From Halorubrum ezzemoulense DSM 17463 (lineage in GTDB: Archaea; Halobacteriota; Halobacteria; Halobacteriales; Haloferacaceae), in contig NZ_NEDJ01000024.1 of NCBI RefSeq assembly GCF_002114285.1, positions 1-47,119 of the forward strand: a stretch of DNA of 47,119 nt, in the 5' to 3' direction. This document shows, in pieces, positions 1 to 8,739 of the stretch. A model generated the notes under the pieces. The model worked only from the letters and a program-made list of their open reading frames with translations. It made no database searches and was not told where the DNA came from. The number at the start of each line of letters is the position of its first letter. Position 1 is the first letter of the stretch. A program made the position numbers and the translations under genes.

Positions 1-88
1 CGCCCCGCTCGCGCCCGCTCCACACACCTCCCCGGCCTCGTCGCGCTCCTCGCGCCCCCCTCGGGCGCTCGGAGGCGCGCGCCGCTGT
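1..88 (-). repeat. Left-end copy of a GC-rich dispersed repeat
   Basis: Read on the minus strand, this stretch contains gcctccgagcg (66-76), gcgaggagc, and gacgaggccggggagg (27-42). The same blocks appear in the same order on the plus strand at the far right end of the window, with 15 of 16 bases identical in the last block. No gene is visible here. Haloarchaeal genomes, Halorubrum especially, carry many intergenic copies of this kind of sequence (from memory), so a dispersed element is the best reading. Its boundaries cannot be fixed because it runs off the window. Confidence 0.6.
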
Positions 89-197
89 ATTCAGGCGGGT
101 TTGTTCGCCTCCTCGGGGGCCAGGATTCGCGTCGTCGGAACCCGGAACGGGCCGCCGAAGCCGCCGGATACATTGGGCTTCCGGCGCTCATACGGCT

Positions 198-2306
198 ATG
201 GTTGCCGACGAGCGCAACGCCTTCGAAGTGTACCGCGACCGGGTGGACCGACCGCTCGGGCGGTTGTTCCACGAGTACGGGGCGTCCGAGGCGCACTGGC
301 TCGTGATCGGGATGGTCGCCAACGTCGTCGCCCGGGTCGCGGGGCTGATCCCGCCGGTGGTGCTGGGCGTCGCCATCGACGCCGTCTTCACCGGCTCCGG
401 CCCCTACACGCTCCCGATCGTTCCCGACGCGTGGCTGCCGACCGCGGAGGCCCCCCAGTTCCGCCTCTCAGTGATCCTCATCTTCGGGTCGTTCATCGTG
501 ACGGGCGTGTTCACGTACGTCTACGGCATCGCGGCGAACAACTTCGCGCACCGCGTGATGCACGCGGTCCGCACCGACTCCTTCGACCAGATGCAGCGGC
601 TCGACATGACCTTCTTCGACGACAAGCAGACCGGCGAGGTCATGTCCGTCCTCAACAACGACGCCTCGAACCTGGAGGTGTTCTTAGACAACGCCCTCCA
701 GAACTCCGCGCGCCTCGGCGTGATGGTGGTCGGGATCGCGACCGTCCTCGTCTACTACAACTACGAGCTGGCCGTGATCACCCTCGCCGCCATCCCGCTG
801 ATGTTCCTCTTCACGCTGTGGTTCATGCGCGCCGTCGAACCCCGGTACGTCGCGCAGCGCTCGGTCGTCGGCGACCTCAACACCGCCCTCGAGAACGCGC
901 TCTCGGGCGTCGAGCTGGTGAAGACCTCCAACACGGAGGCTCACGAGAGCGAGCGCGTCGAGGACGCCTCCTTCTCGTACTTCCGGCGCACGATGTCGAT
1001 CCTCCGGCTCAACTACGTCTACCGCCCCGGGATGGAGCTGCTCGCCGGGCTGGCGTTCGCCGCCACCTTCGCGGTCGGCGGCTTCTGGCTCGCGAACGGC
1101 CCGCCGGGCCCCTTCTCGACGGAGCTGACCGTCGGGACGTTCGTCACGTTCGTCCTCCTCACCCAGCAGTTCGTCGCCCCGCTCGCGGAGGTGTCGAACA
1201 TCATCGACCAGTACGAGAACGCGAAGGCCTCCTGCGAGCGCGTGTTCGGCCTGCGCGACATCCCGGTCCGCATCGAGGACGACGACGACGCGATCGAACT
1301 CGGCGGCCAGACCCGGAGCGACGGCGGAAGTAAGCGCGGCCGCGGCGTCGACGGCACGGTCGACGACGCGACCGGCGACGCGGCCGACGCCGCGGCCGAC
1401 CACGGCGGCGTGGCGGGCGCCGTCGAGTACGACGAGGTCTCCTTCGCGTACCCCGGGAACGCCCTCGTCGACCCCGAGGACGCCGACGAGGAGGTTCTCA
1501 GCGGCGTCTCCTTCTCGGCCGATCCGGGCGACACCGTCGCGCTGGTCGGACCGACCGGCGCGGGGAAGTCGACGCTGCTCAAGCTCCTCCTCCGGCTGTA
1601 CGACGTGACCGACGGCGCGATCCGCGTCGACGGTCATGACGTCCGCGACGTGACCGTCGAGAGCCTCCGCTCGTCGGTCGGCTACGTCGCGCAGGACACC
1701 ACGCTGTTCGACGGCACCATCGCCGAGAACATCCGCTACGGGCGGTTCACGCGGATCGATGAAGCGGACGCCGAGGAGAGCGAGGTGCGCGAGCGAGTCG
1801 TCGAGGCCGCGAAGGCCGCGGAGGCCCACGAGTTCATCGCCTCACTCCCGAACGGCTACGAGACGCGGATCGGCGAGCGCGGCGTGAAGCTCTCGGGCGG
1901 CCAGCGCCAGCGACTCGCGATCGCCCGAGTCGTGCTTCAGGACCCCGCGATCTTGATTCTCGACGAGGCGACCTCGGCGGTCGACACCGAGACGGAGATG
2001 CTGATCCAGCGCTCGCTCGACCGCCTCGCGGCCGACCGCACCACGTTCGTCATCGCGCACCGGCTCTCGACTGTGACCGACGCCGACACCGCCCTGGTGT
2101 TGGAGGACGGCGAGGTCGTCGAGCGGGGGAGCCACGACGAACTGCTCGCCGCGGACGGCCTCTACGCGAAGCTCTGGGGCGTTCAGGCCGGCGAGATAGA
2201 CGAGCTTCCGGAGGAGTTCGTCGAGCGCGCCCGCGAGCGCCACGTCGACCGCGCGGTCGAGCGGGCGACGGAGAGCGAGGTCGACGCGGAGTCGCTCGAC
2301 GACTGA
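198..2306 (+). CDS. ABC transporter, fused permease and ATPase (exporter type)
   Basis: This 702-residue half-transporter has an N-terminal membrane domain (about residues 1-330) with the usual intracellular-loop pattern, followed by an ATP-binding domain. Walker A GPTGAGKST lies at about residues 451-459, the signature LSGGQRQR near 565, and Walker B ILILDEATSA near 584-593, followed by an IAHRLST switch motif. A low-complexity acidic linker (about 373-404, D/A/G-rich) separates the two domains. The family forms dimers in the membrane and exports lipids, drugs or peptides. Nothing in the sequence fixes the substrate. The start is the ATG right after a GC-rich leader. The gene converges with the small membrane protein downstream, and no partner half-transporter gene is adjacent, so a homodimer is likely. 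Confidence 0.93.
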   Translation: MVADERNAFEVYRDRVDRPLGRLFHEYGASEAHWLVIGMVANVVARVAGLIPPVVLGVAIDAVFTGSGPYTLPIVPDAWLPTAEAPQFRLSVILIFGSFIVTGVFTYVYGIAANNFAHRVMHAVRTDSFDQMQRLDMTFFDDKQTGEVMSVLNNDASNLEVFLDNALQNSARLGVMVVGIATVLVYYNYELAVITLAAIPLMFLFTLWFMRAVEPRYVAQRSVVGDLNTALENALSGVELVKTSNTEAHESERVEDASFSYFRRTMSILRLNYVYRPGMELLAGLAFAATFAVGGFWLANGPPGPFSTELTVGTFVTFVLLTQQFVAPLAEVSNIIDQYENAKASCERVFGLRDIPVRIEDDDDAIELGGQTRSDGGSKRGRGVDGTVDDATGDAADAAADHGGVAGAVEYDEVSFAYPGNALVDPEDADEEVLSGVSFSADPGDTVALVGPTGAGKSTLLKLLLRLYDVTDGAIRVDGHDVRDVTVESLRSSVGYVAQDTTLFDGTIAENIRYGRFTRIDEADAEESEVRERVVEAAKAAEAHEFIASLPNGYETRIGERGVKLSGGQRQRLAIARVVLQDPAILILDEATSAVDTETEMLIQRSLDRLAADRTTFVIAHRLSTVTDADTALVLEDGEVVERGSHDELLAADGLYAKLWGVQAGEIDELPEEFVERARERHVDRAVERATESEVDAESLDD

Positions 2307-2331
2307 TCGGGAGACCGGTCGGCCTCGGTGG

Positions 2332-2350
2332 CCGGTGAAATATTCACCGG
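2332..2350. terminator. Perfect inverted repeat between convergent genes
   Basis: The arms ccggtgaa and ttcaccgg are exact reverse complements separated by ata. The repeat sits 26 bp after the ABC transporter stop and 62 bp beyond the end of the convergent small membrane protein gene. No T-tract follows it, so it may be a bidirectional transcription-end hairpin or a binding site. The function is inferred from position only. Confidence 0.4.
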
Positions 2351-2411
2351 CGTCCCGTCGAGACGGGCGAGTGGCCTGAACCGGCGCCGTCGATCACTTC
2401 GTCTCGTCGCT

Positions 2412-2612
2412 TCAGATCGGCTCGTGCGTGTCCGGTTCGGATGATCGGATCGTATTAACGGCTATGAGCGCGAGCAGACTCGCCGCAGCGAGGAAGAGAG
2501 TAGGTACGGCGGTCTTGACGAGGAGGAGCACGCCGAGGAGTTCACCTGCGAGCGCGATGAGAAGGGCCACCGGTACGAGTCCGGCCGGCCGGTCCCGCGA
2601 TTTCGAGGTCAT
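2412..2612 (-). CDS. Small two-helix membrane protein, function unknown
   Basis: This 66-residue protein has a short basic N-terminus (MTSKSRDRPAG) followed by two hydrophobic segments, about residues 11-32 and 34-52, which could form a helical hairpin. It ends in an acidic, charged tail. It overlaps no other credible gene and is convergent with the ABC transporter. Third positions are less GC-rich than in its neighbours, but the hydrophobic pattern is clean and the ATG follows a non-coding gap containing an AT-rich, TATA-like patch around 2712-2721. I recognise no family. Confidence 0.62.
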   Translation of the reverse strand: MTSKSRDRPAGLVPVALLIALAGELLGVLLLVKTAVPTLFLAAASLLALIAVNTIRSSEPDTHEPI

Positions 2613-2837
2613 ACGCTGAACCGGTGGGAGACGGGATCGAGAGACGGTGAGGGCTCGGTGCTGTTGCGACCGTGTTCGTCCACGGACACAGGTCCGACCA
2701 GTAACGAAGGCGATAATAATCCTGTGGCGACTGACCTGGGAATCGCTCGGTGCGAGAGACGCGTTCCGTACGCCTCCAAGCTGTCGAAATCCATCGCCGA
2801 CCCCGGGCTTCGACGATGCCGTGAGAGGCGGTGCGAA

Positions 2838-5800
2838 TCAGTCGTCGCCGGAGATTTGCCCGGCCGCGTCGGCGTCGGCGTCCGGCACCGCGGCGGCGGG
2901 CGCGGGCGGCTCCTCGCGCACGTCGGCGCCCTTGCCCTCCGCGATGACCTCGGCGTACGCGTCGGGGAAGACGCGGACGAAGTCGTCGAGCGCGGCCTCC
3001 CAGTCGTCGAGCAGTTCGGCCGCGCGCTCGCTGTCGGTGTACTCGCGGTGGTTCTCGACGAGGCGGCGGAGCATCCGCTCGTCGGACCCCTCCAGCGTCT
3101 CGGAGACCGACACCATCCCGCGGTTCACCCGGTCGGCGAACCGGTCGTCGGGGTCGTACACGTACGCGATGCCGCCGGACATCCCGGCCGCGAAGTTGCG
3201 GCCGGTGTCGCCGAGGACGGCGACGACGCCGCCGGTCATGTACTCGCAGCCGTGGTCGCCGACGCCCTCGACGACGGCTCTGACGCCGGAGTTGCGGACC
3301 CCGAACCGCTCGCCGGCGACGCCGTTGACGTACATCTCGCCCGACGTGGCGCCGTACAGACAGACGTTCCCCGCGACGACGTTCTCGGTCGGATCGTACG
3401 ACGCCTCCGCGGGCGTGTCGATCACGATCCGGCCGCCGGAGAGCCCCTTGCCGACGTAGTCGTTGGCGGCGCCGGACAGCTCCAGCGTGATCCCCGGCGC
3501 GAGGAACGCGCCGAAGCTCTGGCCCGCCTCGCCGTCGAAGCGGCACGAGACCGTGTCGTCCGGGAGCCCCTCGCCGCCGTGTTCGGAGACGATGCGGTTC
3601 GAGAGCGTCGCGCCGACCGCGCGGTCGACGTTGCGGATGTCGCGGGTAAGCGCGACCGGCGCACCGTCATCGATGGCGGGCGCGGCCTCGTCGATGAGGT
3701 CCCAGTCGAGCAGGTCGTCGATGCCGCCGTGCGCCTGCTCTCGGACCTTCGTGCGGGACTCGCCGGCGGGCTCGGCGATGACCGCCGACAGGTCGAGGTG
3801 CTTCGCCTTCTCGTGGTCGGTGTCGCGTTGGGCGAGCAGCCCGGGCCGACCGATGAACTCCGCCAGCTCGGTGTACCCCTGCTCGGCCATGATCTCGCGC
3901 AGCTCCTGCGCGATGAACGTCATGTAGTTGATGACGTGGTCCGGCTGGCCGGGGAGCCGCTGGCGGAGGTCCTCGCGCTGGGTCGCGACGCCGACCGGAC
4001 AGGTGTTCTCGTGGCACTGCCGGGCCATCACGCAGCCCGACGTGACGAGCGAGGCGGTGCCGAAGATGTACTCCTCCGCGCCGAGGGCGGCCGCGACCGC
4101 CACGTCGCGGCCGGTCCGCAGTCCGCCGTCGGCCGAGACGCGAATGCGGTCGCGCAGGCCGGTGGCGCGCAGCATCTGGTTCGCCTCCGCGAGCCCGAGC
4201 TCCCACGGGAGCCCGGCGTTCTTGATCGAGGTCTTCGGCGACGCCCCCGTCCCGCCGTCGTGGCCGGAGACGTGGACGACGTCCGCGTTCGCCTTCGCGA
4301 CGCCGGCCGCGATGGTGCCGATGCCGGCCTCCGAGACCAGCTTGACGTTGACGTCGGCCTCGGGACTGGCGGCCTTCAGGTCGAAGATGAGCTGCTTGAG
4401 GTCCTCGATCGAGTAGATGTCGTGTTGGGGCGGCGGCGAGATGAGCCCGACGCCGGGGGTGGAACACCGGACGTGCGCGATCATCTCGTTCACCTTCTCG
4501 CCGGGAAGGTGGCCGCCCTCGCCCGGCTTCGACCCCTGCGCCATCTTGATCTGGAGCTCCTCGGCGTTCGCGAGGTACTCCGAGGTGACGCCGAACCGAC
4601 CGGAGGCGACCTGCTTGACCGTACACTCCTTCTCGGTGTCGAACCGCTCCGGCGGTTCGCCGCCCTCGCCCGTGTTTGACTTCGCGCCTAGGCGGTTCAT
4701 CGCGATGGCGTTGTTCTCGTGGGCCTCGGGCGAGAGGCTCCCGAGGCTCATCGCGGCCGTCGAGAAGCGCTCGACGATCGACTCGACCGGCTCGACCTGC
4801 TCGACCGGCACGGGGTCGCGGTCGGAGTCGAACTCAAGGAGACCGCGCAGCGACTGGAGCTCCTCAGTCTGGTCGTTCACCAGTTCGGCGAACTCCTGAT
4901 ACTGCTCGTAGTCGCCCCCACGGACCGCCTGCTGGAGCGTGCCGACCGTCTGGGGGTTCCAGCCGTGTTTCACGCCCGAGGAGCGGTGTTCGTACTCGCC
5001 GACGGTCTCCAGCTCGGGGTCAGCGCCGAAAGCCATCGCGTGGCGCGTGCGGAGGTCGTCTTCGATCTGCTCGATCCCGATCCCCTCGGTGCGGATCTCG
5101 GTCCCCTCGAAGTACTCGGCGACGAAGTCGGAGTCGAGCCCGACCGCCTCGAAGATCTGGGCCCCCTGGTACGACTCCATCGTCGAGATGCCCATCTTCG
5201 CCATCGTCTTGAGGAGCCCGTCCTCCAGCGCGTGCCGGTACGCCCCGAGCGCCTCGTCCTCGTCCGCGCCGTCTGGGCCGGCGACCACGTCGGCGATCGA
5301 GGCGTACGCGAGGTACGGGTCGACCGCGTCGGCGCCGTAGCCGACGAGCGTCGCGAGGTGGTGGACCTCGTGCGGCTCGCCGGACTCGACGACGACGCCC
5401 GCGCGGTTGCGAAGCCCCTTGCGCACGAGGTGGTGGTGGACCGCGCCGGTCGCGAGCAGGCTCGGCACCGCGAGCCGGTCCGGCCCGACGGCGCGGTCGG
5501 AGAGGACGACCACGTCGGCCCCGTCCTCGATGGCGGCCGCGGCGTCCTCGCGGACGCGGCTCACGGCGTCGACCAGCGAGCCGTCGCGGTCGTAGGTGAC
5601 GTCGACGGTGACGGAGGCGAACGCGGGGCCGTCGGACGCGCCCTCGTCCCCGGGGGTCCGTTCGCCCGGTCCGGGCAGGTCGCGAAGCGCTCCGGTCTCG
5701 GCGTCCGTCAGAACCGGCGTGTCGGCGACGATCTGCTCGGCGTGGGCCGGCGTCTCGGCGAGGAGGTTGCGCTGGTTCCCGATCCGGGTCTCCAGCGAGG

Positions 5801-7526
5801 TGACGAGCTCCTCGCGGATGTAGTCGATCGGGGGGTTCGACACCTGCGCGAACAGCTGCTTGAAGTAGGTGAACAGGGGGCGGTCGACGTCCGCCAGCAC
5901 GGACAGCGGGGTGTCGTCGCCCATCGAGCCGACCGGGTCCTTCCCCTCGGTCGCCATCGGTTCGACGAGGTGGTTCAGCGAGTCGGTCGTGTAGCCGAAC
6001 GCGGCCTGGTGGGCGCGGACGGTCGGCCTCGACTCTTCCCCGTCGCCCTCGGTGGTGGAGTCGGCGCCGATCCCCGCCGCGGCGCCGTCCTCGTCGGTAA
6101 GCGCGTCGAGGTCGACCTGCCCGTCCGCGACCCACTCGCCGTACTTCTCGTCGGTGAGCTCTTCGAACACCTCGTCGTCGGGGACGATCCGGCCCGCCTC
6201 GGGGTCGGCGACGAAGATCTCACCCGGCCGGAGCCGCCCGCGGCGGCGCACGTCGGCGGGCTCGGTCGGGAGCGCGCCCACCTCGCTGCCGACGACGAGG
6301 CGGTCGTCAGTCGTCACCTCGTAGCGGCACGGGCGGAGACCGTTGCGGTCTAGGACGCCGGCGACCTGCTCGCCGTCGAAGCCGATGACGAGAGCCGGCC
6401 CGTCCCACGGCTCGACGAGCGACGCGTGGTAGTCGTAGAAGTCGGTGCGGTCGTCGTTCATCAGGTCGTCGTCACGGAACGCCTCGGGGATCAGCATCCG
6501 CAGCGCGTGCGGGAGGTCGCGGTCGGTCTGGAGGAGGAGTTCGAGCGCGTTGTCGACGCTCGCAGTGTCGGACTGGTTCGGGTCGTCGATCACCGGCTTG
6601 ATCGTGTCTAGCTCGGCCCCGAACGCCGGGTGGTCGAGGTCGGTCTCGCGGGCCCGCATCCAGTTGACGTTCCCGCGGATCGTGTTGAACTCGCCGTTGT
6701 GGACGATGTTGCGGTACGGGTGCGCGAGGTGCCACGCGCCCAGCGTGTTCGTCGAGAACCGCGCGTGGACTAAGGCGACGTGGCTCGCGAACCGCTCGTC
6801 GGTCAGGTCCGGGTAGTAGTCGGCGAGCTGCGACCCCTTCAACAGCCCCTTGTAGACGACGCGTTGCCGGTCGAGCGAGCAGACGTAGAAGCGGCCGGCG
6901 CCGTCGACCTCGGACACCGCGTTCTCGATCTCGCGCCGGGCGGCGTACAGCGCGCGGTCGAAGCCGAGCAGGTCGGGATCGGCGTCGTCGGCCCGGTCCT
7001 CCTCGCTGGTGAACCGCTGGGCGAGCCCCGCGCCCTCGACGGGGGCGACGAACACCTGCGACACCTCGGGCTCCGAGTCGAGGGCCGTCGCGCCGAGGTC
7101 GGAGTTGTCAGTCGGAACCGACCGCCACGCGAGCACCTCCAGCCCGTAGACGGCGCACACCTCGGCGATGACGTCGTGGATCTCCGCCTGAACGCTCGGC
7201 TCCGGGGGCATGAACACGGAGCCGACCGCGTACTCTTCGGGGAGGTCCGCCTCGACGACGTCGCGGAATAACGCGTCCGGCCGTGCGACCATGATCCCCG
7301 CGCCGTCGCCGGTGTTTTCCTCGGCACCCGTCGTCCCGCGGTGTTCGAGGTTTTCGAGCAGAGAGACCGCGTCCGTGACGGTCTCGTGCGTGGGCGCGCC
7401 GTCAAGGTCGACGACGCCGCCGATCCCGCAGTTCGACCGGTCGTCCGTCGGATCCGCGAGTCCCCCCTCCTGACCCGAGGGCTCCGAGTCGCGTACGCCC
7501 CGGGTGGTACTACGTGACTTGGTCAT
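2838..7526 (-). CDS. gltB: Glutamate synthase, large subunit (ferredoxin-type)
   Basis: This enzyme transfers the amide nitrogen of glutamine to 2-oxoglutarate, the second half of GS-GOGAT ammonia assimilation. The 1562-residue protein has an N-terminal class II glutamine amidotransferase domain whose catalytic Cys is C33 (NCGIGG), preceded by a 32-residue propeptide that must be removed. A central domain and an FMN/TIM-barrel domain follow, with the 3Fe-4S cysteines in CVMARQCHENTCPVG. The C-terminal glutamate synthase beta-helix domain carries repeated Gly-rich turns. I chose the ATG at 7526 because the in-frame ATG 63 bp upstream sits only about 10-15 bp from the TATA box and would be at or before the transcript start. 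No small subunit (gltD) lies in the window, so reduced ferredoxin is the likely electron donor. A dyad lies just upstream of the promoter. Confidence 0.95.
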   Translation of the reverse strand: MTKSRSTTRGVRDSEPSGQEGGLADPTDDRSNCGIGGVVDLDGAPTHETVTDAVSLLENLEHRGTTGAEENTGDGAGIMVARPDALFRDVVEADLPEEYAVGSVFMPPEPSVQAEIHDVIAEVCAVYGLEVLAWRSVPTDNSDLGATALDSEPEVSQVFVAPVEGAGLAQRFTSEEDRADDADPDLLGFDRALYAARREIENAVSEVDGAGRFYVCSLDRQRVVYKGLLKGSQLADYYPDLTDERFASHVALVHARFSTNTLGAWHLAHPYRNIVHNGEFNTIRGNVNWMRARETDLDHPAFGAELDTIKPVIDDPNQSDTASVDNALELLLQTDRDLPHALRMLIPEAFRDDDLMNDDRTDFYDYHASLVEPWDGPALVIGFDGEQVAGVLDRNGLRPCRYEVTTDDRLVVGSEVGALPTEPADVRRRGRLRPGEIFVADPEAGRIVPDDEVFEELTDEKYGEWVADGQVDLDALTDEDGAAAGIGADSTTEGDGEESRPTVRAHQAAFGYTTDSLNHLVEPMATEGKDPVGSMGDDTPLSVLADVDRPLFTYFKQLFAQVSNPPIDYIREELVTSLETRIGNQRNLLAETPAHAEQIVADTPVLTDAETGALRDLPGPGERTPGDEGASDGPAFASVTVDVTYDRDGSLVDAVSRVREDAAAAIEDGADVVVLSDRAVGPDRLAVPSLLATGAVHHHLVRKGLRNRAGVVVESGEPHEVHHLATLVGYGADAVDPYLAYASIADVVAGPDGADEDEALGAYRHALEDGLLKTMAKMGISTMESYQGAQIFEAVGLDSDFVAEYFEGTEIRTEGIGIEQIEDDLRTRHAMAFGADPELETVGEYEHRSSGVKHGWNPQTVGTLQQAVRGGDYEQYQEFAELVNDQTEELQSLRGLLEFDSDRDPVPVEQVEPVESIVERFSTAAMSLGSLSPEAHENNAIAMNRLGAKSNTGEGGEPPERFDTEKECTVKQVASGRFGVTSEYLANAEELQIKMAQGSKPGEGGHLPGEKVNEMIAHVRCSTPGVGLISPPPQHDIYSIEDLKQLIFDLKAASPEADVNVKLVSEAGIGTIAAGVAKANADVVHVSGHDGGTGASPKTSIKNAGLPWELGLAEANQMLRATGLRDRIRVSADGGLRTGRDVAVAAALGAEEYIFGTASLVTSGCVMARQCHENTCPVGVATQREDLRQRLPGQPDHVINYMTFIAQELREIMAEQGYTELAEFIGRPGLLAQRDTDHEKAKHLDLSAVIAEPAGESRTKVREQAHGGIDDLLDWDLIDEAAPAIDDGAPVALTRDIRNVDRAVGATLSNRIVSEHGGEGLPDDTVSCRFDGEAGQSFGAFLAPGITLELSGAANDYVGKGLSGGRIVIDTPAEASYDPTENVVAGNVCLYGATSGEMYVNGVAGERFGVRNSGVRAVVEGVGDHGCEYMTGGVVAVLGDTGRNFAAGMSGGIAYVYDPDDRFADRVNRGMVSVSETLEGSDERMLRRLVENHREYTDSERAAELLDDWEAALDDFVRVFPDAYAEVIAEGKGADVREEPPAPAAAVPDADADAAGQISGDD

Positions 7527-7596
7527 ACGTCTCGCTTCGAATGAACAGGTAAAGGCATGACCCTGATAGGGGTAGGATCCATCGTACACACATTAG

Positions 7597-7606
7597 GGAA
7601 TATAAG
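7597..7606 (-). promoter_or_regulatory. TATA box of gltB
   Basis: On the minus strand the sequence ccttatattc is the best archaeal TATA match upstream of gltB. It predicts a transcript start near 7573-7577 and a leader of roughly 50 bases before the chosen ATG. The whole 7590-7757 gap is AT-rich against GC-rich neighbours, as usual for haloarchaeal promoters. Confidence 0.5.
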
Positions 7607-7607
7607 G

Positions 7608-7637
7608 TAATTATTCATCACGGGTGGTGAACAATTA
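7608..7637. promoter_or_regulatory. Imperfect 14-bp inverted repeat upstream of the gltB TATA box
   Basis: The left arm is taattattcatcac (7608-7621). The right arm is gtggtgaacaatta (7624-7637), which matches the reverse complement of the left arm at 12 of 14 positions, with a 2-bp spacer. It abuts the upstream side of the gltB TATA box, the place where archaeal activators usually bind, although a repressor covering the BRE is also possible. An Lrp-type or other nitrogen-responsive regulator is a reasonable guess but is not shown by the sequence. Confidence 0.5.
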
Positions 7638-7757
7638 ACACGGACCAGAATCGATCAAGTATCTCGGTTGCTAGCTCCCGGAATAATATTATATCTATTT
7701 ATATGATACGTGCGACTTTGCTAGGGCGACAGAAGTGGCAGATCGTCCAGTCGGAAG

Positions 7758-7925
7758 CTACTCTTCGAGGGGAACGAACGAGCCGTTGATGTCCCACTCG
7801 TGGATACAGTAGACGTTTCCGGGCTCCGCCGCGATCCGCCACCCGTCGGCCTCGTCGTCCCACCGCTCTTCGCGCCCGCACAGTTCGCAGGTGCGCTCCT
7901 CCGGCGGTGTGATGGTCACGCTCAT
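7758..7925 (-). CDS. Small zinc-binding protein (55 aa)
   Basis: The protein reads MSVTITPPEERTCELCGREE at its start and has potential metal ligands C13, C16 (CxxC), C40 and H42 (YCIH), which suggests a single zinc site. It ends with a short conserved-looking tail, INGSFVPLEE. Such tiny zinc-knuckle proteins are abundant in haloarchaea, and several have been linked to biofilm, motility or stress, but no function can be assigned here. The longer in-frame extension upstream is rejected because its composition is that of a shadow reading frame. The ATG at 7925 gives a compact protein. It lies upstream of gltB on the same strand, separated by the AT-rich gltB promoter. Confidence 0.72.
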   Translation of the reverse strand: MSVTITPPEERTCELCGREERWDDEADGWRIAAEPGNVYCIHEWDINGSFVPLEE

Positions 7926-8043
7926 GCGCGAGAGGACGGCACCGCCGAGCAAAAGCATATCGACGATGGGTGGCGGCCGAGGACCAGCGGTGAACCGCGC
8001 GAGTGAAGAGGCCACTCCGAGGTGGCGACCGCCCCGTCGCAGT

Positions 8044-8739
8044 TCACGAGTTGCGGCCGCGGCGCCGAGCGAGCAGCGACGCGCCCGCGATCGCCGCGGC
8101 CGACGCGACGGCACCGAACCCGGGGAGGTCGTACGCGGTCGAGCGTATCGGCGCGTCGTCGTATCCGAGGTCGCTCGGGGCGACCGAGTCGGAAGATGAA
8201 CCGCTCGCCTCGGACGACGTCGACGACTCGGCCGAATCGGTCGACTGCGCGTCCACGCGCTCGTCGGCGCGGTTCGCGGTCGACTGCTCACCGCCCGAGG
8301 GGTCCGCAGGGCCGGGTCCGTCACCCCCGGTGAGGCCGCCGGTACCGAAGGCCTCGGACGGCCCGGCAGACGACGGGATATCGGTGCGACCCGGAGCGAC
8401 CGAGATCCCTACGTCGGGGGGACGCGTCGAGCGATTCGCGTCCACGCCGGTCGACCCTCCCGTGGGGTCCGAACGGTTGCTGGCAGCGGCGTCGGCGGAG
8501 TCTGGTGGAGTAGTAGTGTCCGACGGAACGGCGGGATCAGCACCACTTCCGGCGTTAGCGGGGGCACTACCCGGACCGTCGCTCCCGTCCGACTCCCTAC
8601 CTGTCGAACCACCCCCGGCGACCGGCCCGCCACCGGGGGCCGCCGACCCGCCGCCGCTGGCCGGCCCGCCGCCAGACGCGCTAGTGCCCGCCGTCGCCCC
8701 GGACGGGTTCGCCGCCGTCGGGCCGCCCGGCGCGCTCAC
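8044..8739 (-). CDS. C-terminal part of the surface glycoprotein: Gly/Pro/Ser stalk and PGF-CTERM anchor (out of frame)
   Basis: This 231-codon frame encodes a low-complexity Gly/Pro/Ser/Thr/Asp-rich stalk and ends with DLPGF, a hydrophobic Ala-rich helix and an RRRGR tail. That is a textbook PGF-CTERM signal, with PGF at residues 206-208. PGF-CTERM proteins are exported, cut by archaeosortase A and lipid-attached, so they need a signal peptide. This frame has none. It starts with GTG overlapping the TGA of the upstream repeat-bearing frame (GTGA), and the upstream frame has a signal peptide but no anchor. I infer that the two are one gene separated by a -1 frame shift, which could be a sequencing slip, a real mutation, phase variation or programmed recoding. 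Confidence 0.8.
   Translation of the reverse strand: MSAPGGPTAANPSGATAGTSASGGGPASGGGSAAPGGGPVAGGGSTGRESDGSDGPGSAPANAGSGADPAVPSDTTTPPDSADAAASNRSDPTGGSTGVDANRSTRPPDVGISVAPGRTDIPSSAGPSEAFGTGGLTGGDGPGPADPSGGEQSTANRADERVDAQSTDSAESSTSSEASGSSSDSVAPSDLGYDDAPIRSTAYDLPGFGAVASAAAIAGASLLARRRGRNS

Noticed and set aside
2609-2794. 61-codon minus-strand frame upstream of the small membrane protein
   Set aside because: It overlaps the start of the 66-residue membrane protein gene, has poor codon bias, and shows no pattern.
4719-6353. 544-codon plus-strand frame within gltB
   Set aside because: Antisense shadow of gltB, with repetitive VxxR/LxxD composition and no recognisable motif.
7527-7589. Longer gltB start (21 extra residues)
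   Set aside because: The upstream ATG lies only 8 bp from the TATA box, so it would probably not be in the transcript.
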